A stretch of DNA of 64,000 nt from Bacteroidia bacterium (GCA_016742095.1 JACVCJ010000015.1:33066-97065), one strand, 5' to 3'; shown: positions 42,226 to 50,501, numbered from the stretch's first letter. Notes: generated by a model not told the origin, from the letters alone. A program made the numbers and translations.

Positions 42226-42909
42226 ATGAAGATCCTGGTCATAGAAGACGAAGCAGAAATGCGGGATATCCTGACGCAATCCCTTGAAAAAGAGAATTTC
42301 GTGGTGGAATCGGCCTCCGACTTTATGTCGGCAATGGATAAAGTGGGCGTATACGATTACGACTGCATTCTGCTGGACATAAACCTGCCCGGCGGCAGCG
42401 GGCTCGATATCCTGAAAGAACTGCAGCGCACCGGTAAAAGCGAAGGCGTGATCATTGTTTCAGCCCGCAATTCGGTAGACGATAAAGTAGAGGGCCTTGC
42501 CCTGGGCGCCGACGATTACCTGGCCAAACCCTTTCATACCGCCGAGCTTACGGCACGCGTAAAGTCGATCCTGCGCCGCAAACAGTTCAACGGCAACAAT
42601 ATCGCTACCCTGAAGAACCTGAGTATCGATTTCGACAACCGCCAGGTAAGCATCAATGGTAAGGCCATCGAGTTGAACCGCAAGGAATTTGACATACTCA
42701 CCTATTTCGTGGCCAACAAGAACCGCCTGGTAAGCAAGACCGCCCTGGCCGAACACGTGTGGGGCGACCAGATCGATGAGGCCGACAGCTACGAATTTAT
42801 TTACTCGCAGATCAAAAACCTGCGTAAAAAACTCAAAACCTACGGTTCCGAAGTAGAAATACAGGCGGTGTACGGCATCGGGTATAAACTCAGCGACAGC
42901 GACGCATGA
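42226..42909 (+). CDS. OmpR-family response regulator (system 2)
   Basis: This 227-aa protein has a receiver domain with acidic pocket VIEDEAE, phospho-acceptor Asp51 in CILLDINLPGG, VIIVSARN and LAKPFH. A winged-helix domain follows (IELNRKEFDILTYFV, recognition helix region YEFIYSQIKNLRKKL, wing QAVYGIGYKL). It is a paralogue of the regulator at 11808-12491. The recognition helix differs at several positions, matching the different operator sequence. Its own promoter carries the TTCCC box, so autoregulation is likely. The kinase gene overlaps its stop by 4 nt. Confidence 0.96.
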   Translation: MKILVIEDEAEMRDILTQSLEKENFVVESASDFMSAMDKVGVYDYDCILLDINLPGGSGLDILKELQRTGKSEGVIIVSARNSVDDKVEGLALGADDYLAKPFHTAELTARVKSILRRKQFNGNNIATLKNLSIDFDNRQVSINGKAIELNRKEFDILTYFVANKNRLVSKTALAEHVWGDQIDEADSYEFIYSQIKNLRKKLKTYGSEVEIQAVYGIGYKLSDSDA

Positions 42910-44174
42910 AACTGAAACTGCACAACTATACCGTATTGTACCTGTCCGGCGCCCTGTTCCTGGTGCTCAGCATCTGGGCGGCCATTTTTTACATCAATAT
43001 GATCGATGAGATCCACGACAGTATCGACGACGGCCTGAACAATTCCAAAATACTGATTATCAACAAGGTTTTTGAAGACAGCAGCCTGCTGCACAAGGAC
43101 AATTTCCTCGAAAGCAATTACCGCATCCGCGAGGTGGAAAAAGAACAGTACCTCGACTTCAGGGATACGTTTGCAGATACCCTTTTGTATACAGAATACG
43201 AAGAAGATTACGAACCCTTCCGGATGCTCACTACCATTTTTGTGGGCCCGAACGGCAAGTACTACAAACTGCGCGTTATCTCCTCCATGGTGGAAGAGGA
43301 CGACCTGATCGAAGACCTGCTCTACAGCCTGCTCTGGCTTTACCTGGTGCTGATCGTAAGCATGGTGGCCGTCAATTACCTGCTGCTGGGACGTATATGG
43401 CGTTCGTTTTACAGTACACTGAAAGCCGTACGCGGCTACAAGATCTCCGACAAACAGGATATTCAGTTTGAAAAGACCCGGGTGCAGGAATTCAGCCGTC
43501 TGCAGGAAACCCTGAACGACCTCATCCGTTCCAATAAAGAAGTGTTCCAGGCTCAGAAACAGTTCATTGAAAATGCCGCCCACGAATTACAGACGCCCCT
43601 CGCCATCAGCATCAACAAACTGGAACTGCTGGCCGAGAAAAGCAATTTTGGCGATGAACAGCTGCAACAGATCGGGGCGGTGATCGGCAACCTGGAGCGC
43701 CTTACCCGCCTGAACAGATCCCTGTTGCTGCTCTCCAAGATCGACAACCGGCAGTTCGACGAAAGCGAACCCGTAGAGATGAACGCCGTTATTCACAAAC
43801 TTTGCGAAGATCTTGAAGAACTGGCCGATTACCGCAACATCCGTCTCCTGACAGAAGAAAGCGGTACCTGTACCTATACGATGAACCGTACGCTGGCCGA
43901 AGTGCTGTTCACGAACCTTATTAAAAATGCCCTCACGCACACGGAGCCGGGCGGTGAAATTCGTATACACATCGAAGAAAAACGTATATACATTGAGAAC
44001 AGCGGCGCTCCGGCCCTGGACGCATCCCGTATTTTCCAGCGTTTTTACAAAGCCTCCGGCGAAAACAGTTCTACCGGTCTGGGACTGGCCATTGTAAAAT
44101 CCATTTCAGACGTTTACGGTTTTTCTATAACGTATACTTACCCCGAAGCACACCGTTTCAGCGTATATTTTTAA
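42906..44174 (+). CDS. Two-component sensor histidine kinase (system 2)
   Basis: This 422-aa kinase has TM1 at about residues 8-30, an acidic extracytoplasmic sensor of about 120 residues (TEYEEDYEPFRMLT) without cysteines, TM2 near 145-165, the HisKA His226 in ENAAHELQTPLA, N-box TNLIKNALTH and G-box GLGLAIVKSI. ATGA overlap with the response regulator gives translational coupling. The sensor differs from that of system 1, so the two systems probably see different signals although the kinase cores are paralogous. The protein ends with FSVYF, without an extra domain. Confidence 0.95.
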   Translation: MKLKLHNYTVLYLSGALFLVLSIWAAIFYINMIDEIHDSIDDGLNNSKILIINKVFEDSSLLHKDNFLESNYRIREVEKEQYLDFRDTFADTLLYTEYEEDYEPFRMLTTIFVGPNGKYYKLRVISSMVEEDDLIEDLLYSLLWLYLVLIVSMVAVNYLLLGRIWRSFYSTLKAVRGYKISDKQDIQFEKTRVQEFSRLQETLNDLIRSNKEVFQAQKQFIENAAHELQTPLAISINKLELLAEKSNFGDEQLQQIGAVIGNLERLTRLNRSLLLLSKIDNRQFDESEPVEMNAVIHKLCEDLEELADYRNIRLLTEESGTCTYTMNRTLAEVLFTNLIKNALTHTEPGGEIRIHIEEKRIYIENSGAPALDASRIFQRFYKASGENSSTGLGLAIVKSISDVYGFSITYTYPEAHRFSVYF

Positions 44175-44269
44175 GCGATCTCGCCTCTTTTGTGCATTGC
44201 AACCCGCGATGACAGACGCTTTTACGCTTTTCTGAAAAAATTTCTGATTTTTTTATGCAACCGGTTCCG

Positions 44270-44305
44270 ATTCCCGATTCTTTCCCGAATCGGGTCGTTG
44301 CTTTG
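44270..44305 (+). promoter_or_regulatory. TTCCC direct-repeat operator and promoter of the outer-membrane protein gene
   Basis: ATTCCCGATTCTTTCCCG (44270-44287) has TTCCC repeats 11 bp apart, with a third partial copy TTCCG 6 bp further upstream. The -7-like TTGCTTTG (44298-44305) starts 16 nt after the second repeat starts. The ATG follows after 20 nt. It matches the other two system 2 sites. Confidence 0.75.
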
Positions 44306-44325
44306 TGTCAGAAATTGCAACGATC

Positions 44326-45150
44326 ATGAGAAAATCAGTCTCTACCTTACTGCTCTCCTTTTTGTTCCTGACGCTTTCAGCAGCGGCCCAGACCGCCGGC
44401 GATTCCATCCTGCCCAAAGTACGCCATGCCGAACCCCTGTACAATGACCTGGTTCGCGACCTGGGTGCACGCCGCGGCGAACAGGAATGGAATGTAGGCA
44501 TGGGGCTCGAAGACCATAAAAATTACCACAGTCTCACCTCGTTTGTAGAATATGAATTTGCCCCGGTAAACCGCCTCGGGATTGAGTTCGAACTGCCGGT
44601 TTCGGTGCATTTCCCTTCGGGACGCGGAAACGGGGCCATTCCCATGAGCCGCATCAACGGGCTTAAAATGGCCACCCAGTATTCCTTTTTTGTTTCCCCC
44701 AAACTGAACATGACACTGGCAGCCGGCTATACCAATGATTTTGAGGCCATTCCCTATGCGCTCAACGGAAAGACCCGTTTTAACTTCGAAAATACGTCCA
44801 TGCCCTTTTTCGTGGCCGCCAAAAGCTGGAAAACGAACCTGCACACCCTGCTGTACTTCGGTCCGGCCTTTACGCACCACTTCAGCAGCCGGCACTGGGA
44901 GGCCAATATGATGATCAATACCAATATCCATTATATGTTCCCGGGCACCAAGAATTTCATCGGGCTGGAGATCAACAAGGAGTTCGGTAAACATGCGCCG
45001 TCCATTGTTTTTCGTCCCCAGGCACGCATTGTACTTTCCCAGAAAATGATGCTGGGCGTGGTAACGGGTATTCCGCTGAGCCGCACGGAAGAAGGCATGA
45101 GCCTGTTCGTACGCCTGATCTACGAACCCGCCAAATTCGGAAAAAAATAA
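44326..45150 (+). CDS. Predicted outer-membrane beta-barrel protein, target of system 2
   Basis: This 274-aa protein has a signal peptide (MRKSVSTLLLSFLFLTLSAAAQ). A periplasmic-looking segment HAEPLYNDLVRDLGARRGEQE follows, and then alternating amphipathic strands ending FVRLIYEPAKFGK. I chose the ATG at 44326, since the longer in-frame GTG at 44305 lies inside the promoter box. I do not recognise a named family, but the strand pattern suggests a 10-12-strand barrel. Its position directly after the kinase and its TTCCC box make it a likely member of the system 2 regulon. Confidence 0.78.
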   Translation: MRKSVSTLLLSFLFLTLSAAAQTAGDSILPKVRHAEPLYNDLVRDLGARRGEQEWNVGMGLEDHKNYHSLTSFVEYEFAPVNRLGIEFELPVSVHFPSGRGNGAIPMSRINGLKMATQYSFFVSPKLNMTLAAGYTNDFEAIPYALNGKTRFNFENTSMPFFVAAKSWKTNLHTLLYFGPAFTHHFSSRHWEANMMINTNIHYMFPGTKNFIGLEINKEFGKHAPSIVFRPQARIVLSQKMMLGVVTGIPLSRTEEGMSLFVRLIYEPAKFGKK

Positions 45151-45163
45151 CCCGGGAATTTTC

Positions 45164-45199
45164 ATTCCCAATTCTTTCCGGTTTTCGTCCGGAACTTTG
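45164..45199 (+). promoter_or_regulatory. TTCCC direct-repeat operator and promoter of the PepSY-like gene
   Basis: ATTCCCAATTCTTTCCG (45164-45180) has TTCCC and TTCCG 11 bp apart. The promoter box GAACTTTG (45192-45199) starts 16 nt after the second repeat starts. The second repeat also forms TTCCGG-N7-CCGGAA with the sequence before the box. The ATG follows 27 nt after the box. Confidence 0.73.
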
Positions 45200-45226
45200 T
45201 AACAGAAATCAAAATACATATATATC

Positions 45227-45670
45227 ATGAAAAATCTATTTGTTGCTTTACTGATCGCCGTTCCCTTTGCCGCCACCTCCTGCGCCCAGGACATTCCGCA
45301 GCACAATGTACCTTCGGTGATCCTGAACACCTTTTCTACTTCGTACCCCAATGCGGCGGATGTCGAGTGGGAGAAAAAAGGCAATACCTATAATGTAGAG
45401 TTTGAGGTGAATGCCATCGACCATGAAATATGGTACAACGCCGAAGGTAAAATGCTGAAACACAAGACCGAAATTCCGCTTTCGGATGTGCCGGCCGCGG
45501 TGACCGATATGCTGAAAAAAGACTTTTCGGAGTATAAGATCGACGATATCGACCTGCTGGAAGAGAACGGCAAGACCTTTTACGTGGTAGACCTGGACGG
45601 CTCGCCTTCTGACCGTGTGCTGCATGTATCGCCGGACGGCAAAGTGATCTCGAACCACATCGATTATTAA
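45227..45670 (+). CDS. PepSY-like (DUF2874-type) periplasmic protein
   Basis: This 147-aa protein has an N-terminal export signal with a possible lipobox (PFAATSC, Cys19) and two PepSY-like units: FSTSYPNAADVEWEKKGNTY ... EVNAIDHEIWYNAEG and MLKKDFSEYKIDDIDLLEEN ... YVVDLDGSPSDRVLHVSPDG. This family is frequent in Bacteroidota beside two-component systems and may modulate the sensor or a protease, though no mechanism is established. Its TTCCC box places it in the system 2 regulon. A very strong hairpin follows the stop codon. Confidence 0.85.
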   Translation: MKNLFVALLIAVPFAATSCAQDIPQHNVPSVILNTFSTSYPNAADVEWEKKGNTYNVEFEVNAIDHEIWYNAEGKMLKHKTEIPLSDVPAAVTDMLKKDFSEYKIDDIDLLEENGKTFYVVDLDGSPSDRVLHVSPDGKVISNHIDY

Positions 45671-45688
45671 TGTAACGTAAAACAATAC

Positions 45689-45733
45689 ATCCTGTCTCGT
45701 CTCGCTTTGAGCGAGACGAGACAGGATCTTTTC
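45689..45733 (+). terminator. Perfect 18-bp hairpin between the PepSY-like and DUF2490 genes
   Basis: ATCCTGTCTCGTCTCGCT (45689-45706) and its exact complement AGCGAGACGAGACAGGAT (45710-45727) flank a 3-nt loop TTG. A short T-rich tract (CTTTTC) follows. It begins 18 nt after the PepSY-like stop and ends 10 nt before the DUF2490 ATG. It most likely terminates the first gene, but its length and proximity to the next start make an attenuator or mRNA-stability role possible. Confidence 0.7.
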
Positions 45734-45737
45734 AAGT

Positions 45738-46511
45738 ATGAAACGCATCCTTTTCTTCCTGTTTATCGGCCTTTTTCTCCATACCGGGGTTTCGGCACAG
45801 ATCACGGCACAGGGCCAGGGAGGAAAGTTCGTTTTCTGGAACGCCGTAGGCATCGACCAGCAGATCGGGCGTTTTACCCTGCATTCCGTACTGGGATACA
45901 GCCGCAACAGCGGACTTAATTCATACAACCCTTTCCGGCAGCCGGGCATTTTTACCGTACGCCAGGAGGCCGATTACCGGATCTCTAAAAAATTCAGCAC
46001 TTCGCTCGGACTCATGTATTCCGAACGTTTTTACGAAGACGAGGCCCATCCCGATTACATTAATGAAATTCGTCTCTATCCCCGCATCACCCACTCTTTT
46101 AAAGCCGGACGACTCCGTTTTTCGCAATACCTGCGTACCGATTTCCGCTGGTTCTTCCGGCCGCATTTCTACGACTGGCATAAACCGCTGGAGATCCGCA
46201 CCCGTTACCGGATGAAGATGAATATTCCCCTGGATAAACGGGACCGGAATTCCCTGGTGGTCATGACCGAACTGCTGGCCGCCACCGACGAAGAAAAAGA
46301 GGCCGACGGGCGTAAGGTCTTCGGCAAGTTCCTGTTCACGGAGAATCGTACTTCCGTTTATTACCGCCATCACATCCCCAAACCGGACATGTACCTCGAT
46401 TTCGGCATCATGAACCAGACCTGGCGCGACGGACAAAGTAACGTTTTTCGCTACACATTCATTATACAGACCGATGTGATCTTCGTGAACCTCTTCGGAA
46501 AGAAAAAATAG
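45738..46511 (+). CDS. DUF2490-family outer-membrane protein
   Basis: This 257-aa protein has a signal peptide (MKRILFFLFIGLFLHTGVSAQ) and a run of amphipathic beta strands typical of DUF2490: FWNAVGIDQQIGRFTLHS, RISKKFSTSLGLMYSERFY, RFSQYLRTDFRWFFRPH, a C-terminal strand ending VIFVNLFGKKK. It is probably a small outer-membrane barrel of unknown role. No promoter box is visible in the 67 nt before it, which are filled by the 18-bp hairpin, so it is either read through from the system 2 targets or uses an unrecognised promoter. It converges with the GNAT gene (7 nt between stops). Confidence 0.85.
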   Translation: MKRILFFLFIGLFLHTGVSAQITAQGQGGKFVFWNAVGIDQQIGRFTLHSVLGYSRNSGLNSYNPFRQPGIFTVRQEADYRISKKFSTSLGLMYSERFYEDEAHPDYINEIRLYPRITHSFKAGRLRFSQYLRTDFRWFFRPHFYDWHKPLEIRTRYRMKMNIPLDKRDRNSLVVMTELLAATDEEKEADGRKVFGKFLFTENRTSVYYRHHIPKPDMYLDFGIMNQTWRDGQSNVFRYTFIIQTDVIFVNLFGKKK

Positions 46512-46518
46512 TTGTGTT

Positions 46519-47007
46519 TTACAATACAAGCTGGTAAATTCCGAGGTCGGCATAAAAGCCGTCCATATCGGCAAGTCCGGGCAGAAGCGCGTTTCGTGTA
46601 AATCCACACTGTTCGAAAAGCGCAACACTCGCCCGGTTATGTTCAAAGATGTATCCCAGCAGGTTCCGGAACCCGCGGGCCGGCGCTTCCTGTATCGCAA
46701 AAAGTAACATTTCCTTTCCCAGACCTTTTCCCCGGAAGTCCGGGTGCAGGTACAGGCTTACCTCCGCCGTGATGCGGTAGGCCGGGCGCCCGTAATAGGG
46801 ATTCAGGGCGATCCAGCCGGCCATACGCCCTTCTTCTTCCCGTATCCAGATGGGGTAATGCTCCTCGCTGTGCTGCGCAAACCAGAGCGAACGCTGTGAC
46901 GTGCTCTGTGGCTCCAGGTCGGCCGTGGCCGCCTTCAGCGGAATGCTGGCATTGTAGATCTCCACAATACCGGGCAGGTCTTCATTTGTTGCAAAACGCA
47001 TCATCAA
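46519..47007 (-). CDS. GNAT-family N-acetyltransferase (phosphinothricin acetyltransferase-like)
   Basis: This 162-aa transferase has the Pat/YncA-type start RFATNEDLPGIVEIYNASI, acetyl-CoA site VSLYLHPDFRGKGLGKEML, and the motif B region YIFEHNRASVALFEQCGF followed by GFYADLGIYQ. Members of this branch acetylate methionine sulfone or sulfoximine and related amino acid analogues, and the native substrate is open. The start is one of three consecutive ATGs at 47007-46999, and the upstream one is shown. It is divergent from the DUF4403 gene. Confidence 0.9.
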   Translation of the reverse strand: MMMRFATNEDLPGIVEIYNASIPLKAATADLEPQSTSQRSLWFAQHSEEHYPIWIREEEGRMAGWIALNPYYGRPAYRITAEVSLYLHPDFRGKGLGKEMLLFAIQEAPARGFRNLLGYIFEHNRASVALFEQCGFTRNALLPGLADMDGFYADLGIYQLVL

Positions 47008-47034
47008 TATCTCTTTTTACCCGTTTTTCTGTTT

Positions 47035-47042
47035 TACATTTG
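47035..47042 (+). promoter_or_regulatory. -7 promoter box of the DUF4403 gene
   Basis: TACATTTG is a perfect TAnnTTTG box, 21 nt upstream of the ATG at 47064. It supports that start over longer in-frame alternatives that run back into the divergent GNAT gene. Confidence 0.65.
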
Positions 47043-47063
47043 TATTCCTTTTCACACATCCGT

Positions 47064-48461
47064 ATGCGTACAAAGTTAATTTTTACCCTTATTATCCTGG
47101 CACTCAGCTTTGGCTCCTGCCAGAAACAACTGGTGGCCCCGACCCCGCAGCTTCGCGAAGAAAGCGGTCCGCAGCTCAGGGCCGAACCGTCCTACATCAA
47201 TGTGCCCGTAAGCATTCCTTACAAAGGCATCGAAGACGCCCTGGAAAAAAGTCAGGGAAAGAACCTGTACACCGACGATAGTTATGATAATAACAACAAA
47301 GACGGCATAAAGATCAAAGTAACCAAAAAAGGCGCTTTTGATTTCCGGGGTTATAAAGAATATATACGCATTACCCTGCCCCTGAGCATCTGGTTCAGCG
47401 GCCGCTGGGAGGCCTGTGACTTTTGTCCGGCCGTGGAATCTTCCACCGATTTTGACGCCAATATCACGTTTACCAGTCGCCTGGCCCTGAACATGGATTG
47501 GAAGCTGGCTACACAGACCGACGCCACCTCGTTTGAAGTGACCCGCGATCCCTACATCAAAGTAGGTCCGCTCAACATCAATGCCCGCAAAGTGGTGGAA
47601 TATGCCCTGCGCGAGAACCTGAAAGACCTGGCCAGGACCATCGATACGGAACTGCAGAATGGATTCGACCTGAAAAAACACGCCGAAGACACCTGGAAAC
47701 AGCTGCAGAAGCCCATGCTGGCCGACAGCGCTTACAATGCCTGGATACGCTTTGCGCCCGAAGAATTTATCCTGGCCCCCATACAGTGCGGTAAAGAGGA
47801 TGTGACCATCAGCGGGGCCCTGCTCACGGGTATTCATACTTCGCTGGGTGCCATGCCCAATGTGCCGCAGAAGCCCCTGCCCGGCATCACCTTTAAAGAA
47901 AAGAACGACAATGCCTTCCGGGTGGAACTGGCCATCGAAATTCCCTTTACCGAAGCCACGGCCATCGCCCGCCGCGAACTGAAAGACACCGTTTTCCCCA
48001 TCACGAAGAAAAAACAGATCAAAATAGACGATATCGATATCTTCGGAAAGGCCGGCGAAGTGTTCATTAAGGTAAAAACCTCGGGCAGCCTGCGTTCCAT
48101 CATCTTCCTGAAAGGTACGCCCGCCTACGACGATGCCACGCGCGAATTGTACCTGAACAATTTCGACTATGAACTGCAATCGAAACAGGCCCTGGTAAAA
48201 GCCGCTTCCTGGCTGCTGAAAAGTACCGTGCGCAACCGCATGGCCAAAGCGTTCCGTTACCCGATGGACGAAGATTATGCCGCCGCCAAGGCCGCAATGG
48301 ACAGCTATCTCTCCGATTATACCTATAAAGACCTTTTTAATGTGAAAGGCAAGGTAAATTCTCTGAAGATCAAAGGGGTAAGCAGTGACGATGAGAAAAT
48401 TTATGCCATTTTCTATACCGATGGCAACGCGCGGGTTAAAATGCTGAACCTGAGTTGGTAG
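47064..48461 (+). CDS. DUF4403-family lipoprotein
   Basis: This 465-aa protein has a lipoprotein signal (MRTKLIFTLIILALSFGSC, Cys19). It shows the DUF4403 layout: SYINVPVSIPYKGIEDALEK at the start, VTKKGAFDFRGYKEYIRITL, the WKLATQTDATSFEVT repeat, FIKVKTSGSLRSIIFLKGTPAYDD and a final LKIKGVSSDDEKIYAIFYTDG. This is a beta-rich, tandem tubular-type fold, and the family is suspected to contact lipids, but the function is unproven. It should be anchored to the periplasmic face of the outer or inner membrane. It is convergent with nadD. Confidence 0.88.
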   Translation: MRTKLIFTLIILALSFGSCQKQLVAPTPQLREESGPQLRAEPSYINVPVSIPYKGIEDALEKSQGKNLYTDDSYDNNNKDGIKIKVTKKGAFDFRGYKEYIRITLPLSIWFSGRWEACDFCPAVESSTDFDANITFTSRLALNMDWKLATQTDATSFEVTRDPYIKVGPLNINARKVVEYALRENLKDLARTIDTELQNGFDLKKHAEDTWKQLQKPMLADSAYNAWIRFAPEEFILAPIQCGKEDVTISGALLTGIHTSLGAMPNVPQKPLPGITFKEKNDNAFRVELAIEIPFTEATAIARRELKDTVFPITKKKQIKIDDIDIFGKAGEVFIKVKTSGSLRSIIFLKGTPAYDDATRELYLNNFDYELQSKQALVKAASWLLKSTVRNRMAKAFRYPMDEDYAAAKAAMDSYLSDYTYKDLFNVKGKVNSLKIKGVSSDDEKIYAIFYTDGNARVKMLNLSW

Positions 48462-48520
48462 TGAGTCCGAAGTAAAGGGTTTAGAGTCCGGGCTGACGCA
48501 TTTATCTCCCGGCGCGTATA

Positions 48521-49093
48521 TCAGCGATACAGAAGCATATCTTCTATGTACTGCGATACGGGCGCGGGCATGTAAAAACGTACGTCTTTGCCCTGTGCGA
48601 TGCTTTCTCGGATAAACGTACTGCTGATCTCGATGAGCGGTGCCTCGATCCGCTGCACCATCGGGTAACGGTCCCACATCTCCTGCGGAACATCCGGCCG
48701 CGGGTACACCCAGATGGGATAGTTTTCCAGCAGGTATTCGAAGTTCTTCCACTTGTGCAGCGAAACCAGGTTGTCGGCCCCCATCAGCAGCTGAAATTCG
48801 TAATTCGGGTGTTTCTGGCGCAGGTGCATCAGAGTGTGTACGGTGAACGAGGGCAGTGAAAGACTGAATTCGATGTCGCTGGCCCGCATTTTCGGATAGT
48901 CGTCAATGGCCAGTTCCACCAGGTGAAAGCGCGTCCGGGAATCGAGCAGTGATCTTTTCTGTTTCAGCGGATTGTGCGGCGAAACCACGAACCAGAGCGC
49001 GTCCACATCCGCATACTCACATACGTAATTGGCAATGGCCATGTGCCCGATATGTACGGGGTTAAAAGAGCCGAAATACAAAACCACTTTCAT
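48521..49093 (-). CDS. nadD: Nicotinate-nucleotide adenylyltransferase
   Basis: This 190-aa enzyme makes nicotinic acid adenine dinucleotide from NaMN and ATP in NAD synthesis. The nucleotidyltransferase signature GSFNPVHIGHMAIAN is at residues 8-22, SPHNPLKQKRSLL follows, then MGADNLVSLHKWKNFE, and ISSTFIRE near the C-terminus. I use the ATG at 49093. A CAACTTTG box ends 6 nt upstream of it, so the mRNA may be leaderless. The usual partner gene (guanylate kinase) is not adjacent here. Confidence 0.96.
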   Translation of the reverse strand: MKVVLYFGSFNPVHIGHMAIANYVCEYADVDALWFVVSPHNPLKQKRSLLDSRTRFHLVELAIDDYPKMRASDIEFSLSLPSFTVHTLMHLRQKHPNYEFQLLMGADNLVSLHKWKNFEYLLENYPIWVYPRPDVPQEMWDRYPMVQRIEAPLIEISSTFIRESIAQGKDVRFYMPAPVSQYIEDMLLYR

Positions 49094-49176
49094 GCCCTGC
49101 AAAGTTGCAAAATTTTGTGCCGATACGGAATGTTTTTGTGTGCCGGCCTGAATATGTAAGGATTAAAAGTTTTTAG

Positions 49177-49184
49177 TAGATTTG
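49177..49184 (+). promoter_or_regulatory. -7 promoter box of the lamin-tail protein gene
   Basis: TAGATTTG is a perfect TAnnTTTG box, 27 nt before the ATG at 49212. The box overlaps the in-frame TTG at 49182, which excludes that codon as the start. Confidence 0.65.
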
Positions 49185-49211
49185 ATTCTGCAACAAACTG
49201 TACTAAACAAC

Positions 49212-50501
49212 ATGCTGAAAAAACTTTTTCAGGCGGCGCTGCTGCTGGCCCCTGCCCTATGCCTGCACGCGCAGATCGCCGTTTCGGAACTGAATTATCA
49301 TTCGGACAGTCTTAATTCATCGGGCGACTGGATCGAGCTGCACAATTACAGCGGAGCAACCGTGAACCTGGCCGGCTGGACCCTGAAGGACGGCAATGTG
49401 CTGAACCCGGCCTATACGTTCCCGGCCGGCACCAGTATCGCCGCCGGAGGCTTTATTGTACTGGTGGAAAATACCAGCAAATTTGCGGCCATATTCCCGG
49501 GTATCTCGTTCCTGGGGCCGCTACCCTTCGAGTTCAGCAACAATTCCGAACAGATCACCCTGCGCGATAACGCCAGTACCATAAAAGTACAGTTCACCTA
49601 CGGCGACAGTGTGCCCTGGTCTAAATGTGCCGACGGGCTGGGCCGTACCCTGCAGATCATAGATCCGGCGGGTGACCCGAACAACCCGGCCAACTGGCGC
49701 TGCGGCTGCGTACTGGGCAGTCCGAAGGCCGATCTTCAGCCCTGTACCGGCGAAACCGTTGTCGTTTCGGAGATCAATTACAATTCTTCGCTTTCGGCCA
49801 ATGCCGGCGACTGGATCGAACTGCGCAACCTGAGCAATTCCGGCATCAACATCAGCGGCTGGAAACTGAAGGACCAGAACGAATTCAACATATTTACCTT
49901 TCCGCCTTCCACCATCCTGAATCCCCTGGGCCGCCTGGTGGTGTACCAGGACCTCGCGCTGTTCTCGGCGCGGCATCCTTCGGTGCTGAACAAAGTGGGC
50001 CCCATTCCCTTCGGTTTCAGCGCCAACGGCGACGGCATACGCCTGTACGATGGCTCCAATAAAATCCGCTATTCCACCTATTATAACGATAATATCCAGT
50101 GGCCGCAGGGCGCCGACGGCAATGGCTTTACACTGGAACTGGACACGCTTTTTACCAGTGCCGATGACGTGTGTGCGCCCTCCGCCTGGTTCGACGGCTG
50201 CCCCGAAGGTTCGCCCGGCAAGCAGTTTGTGCTCTGTCCCGGTTTCTCGAATGAAGAAAGCGCTCTTTCGGACTTCCTGCTGTTCCCCAACCCGGCCTCC
50301 GATCAGCTGAATATCGAGGCCTCACAGCCCTTCAGCCGTATCTCGGTGCTGGATGCGAACGGGAAACGCCTACGCGATGTAAAAGCCCCGCAGGATGCAT
50401 TTTTTAGTCTGCCTGTGAATGACCTGGCACCCGGACTGTACTTTATACGTGTCGAAAATGCCGCAACAGGAGCCGTTCGGCCCTTCCTAGTAAGTCGTTA
50501 A
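49212..50501 (+). CDS. Lamin-tail-domain protein with T9SS sorting domain
   Basis: This 429-aa protein has a signal peptide (MLKKLFQAALLLAPALCLHAQ) and two lamin-tail (LTD) domains: IAVSELNYHSDSLNSSGDWI ... LAGWTLKDGN and VVSEINYNSSLSANAGDWIE ... ISGWKLKDQNEF. Each domain closes with a Trp-Ser/Pro-rich strand. A type-A T9SS sorting domain follows (FLLFPNPASDQLNIE ... LAPGLYFIRVENA). LTD domains in secreted bacterial proteins are Ig-like scaffolds often linked to nucleases or adhesion, but no nuclease motif is visible here. It converges with feoB, 5 nt between stops. Confidence 0.9.
   Translation: MLKKLFQAALLLAPALCLHAQIAVSELNYHSDSLNSSGDWIELHNYSGATVNLAGWTLKDGNVLNPAYTFPAGTSIAAGGFIVLVENTSKFAAIFPGISFLGPLPFEFSNNSEQITLRDNASTIKVQFTYGDSVPWSKCADGLGRTLQIIDPAGDPNNPANWRCGCVLGSPKADLQPCTGETVVVSEINYNSSLSANAGDWIELRNLSNSGINISGWKLKDQNEFNIFTFPPSTILNPLGRLVVYQDLALFSARHPSVLNKVGPIPFGFSANGDGIRLYDGSNKIRYSTYYNDNIQWPQGADGNGFTLELDTLFTSADDVCAPSAWFDGCPEGSPGKQFVLCPGFSNEESALSDFLLFPNPASDQLNIEASQPFSRISVLDANGKRLRDVKAPQDAFFSLPVNDLAPGLYFIRVENAATGAVRPFLVSR

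Noticed and set aside
44305..44325. Upstream in-frame GTG start for the outer-membrane protein gene
   Set aside because: It lies at the end of the promoter octamer, and the signal peptide begins at the ATG at 44326.
47076..48752. Minus-strand open frame of 558 codons opposite the DUF4403 gene
   Set aside because: It runs antisense across DUF4403 and into nadD, lacks motifs and a promoter, and the plus-strand protein has a lipoprotein signal and family pattern.
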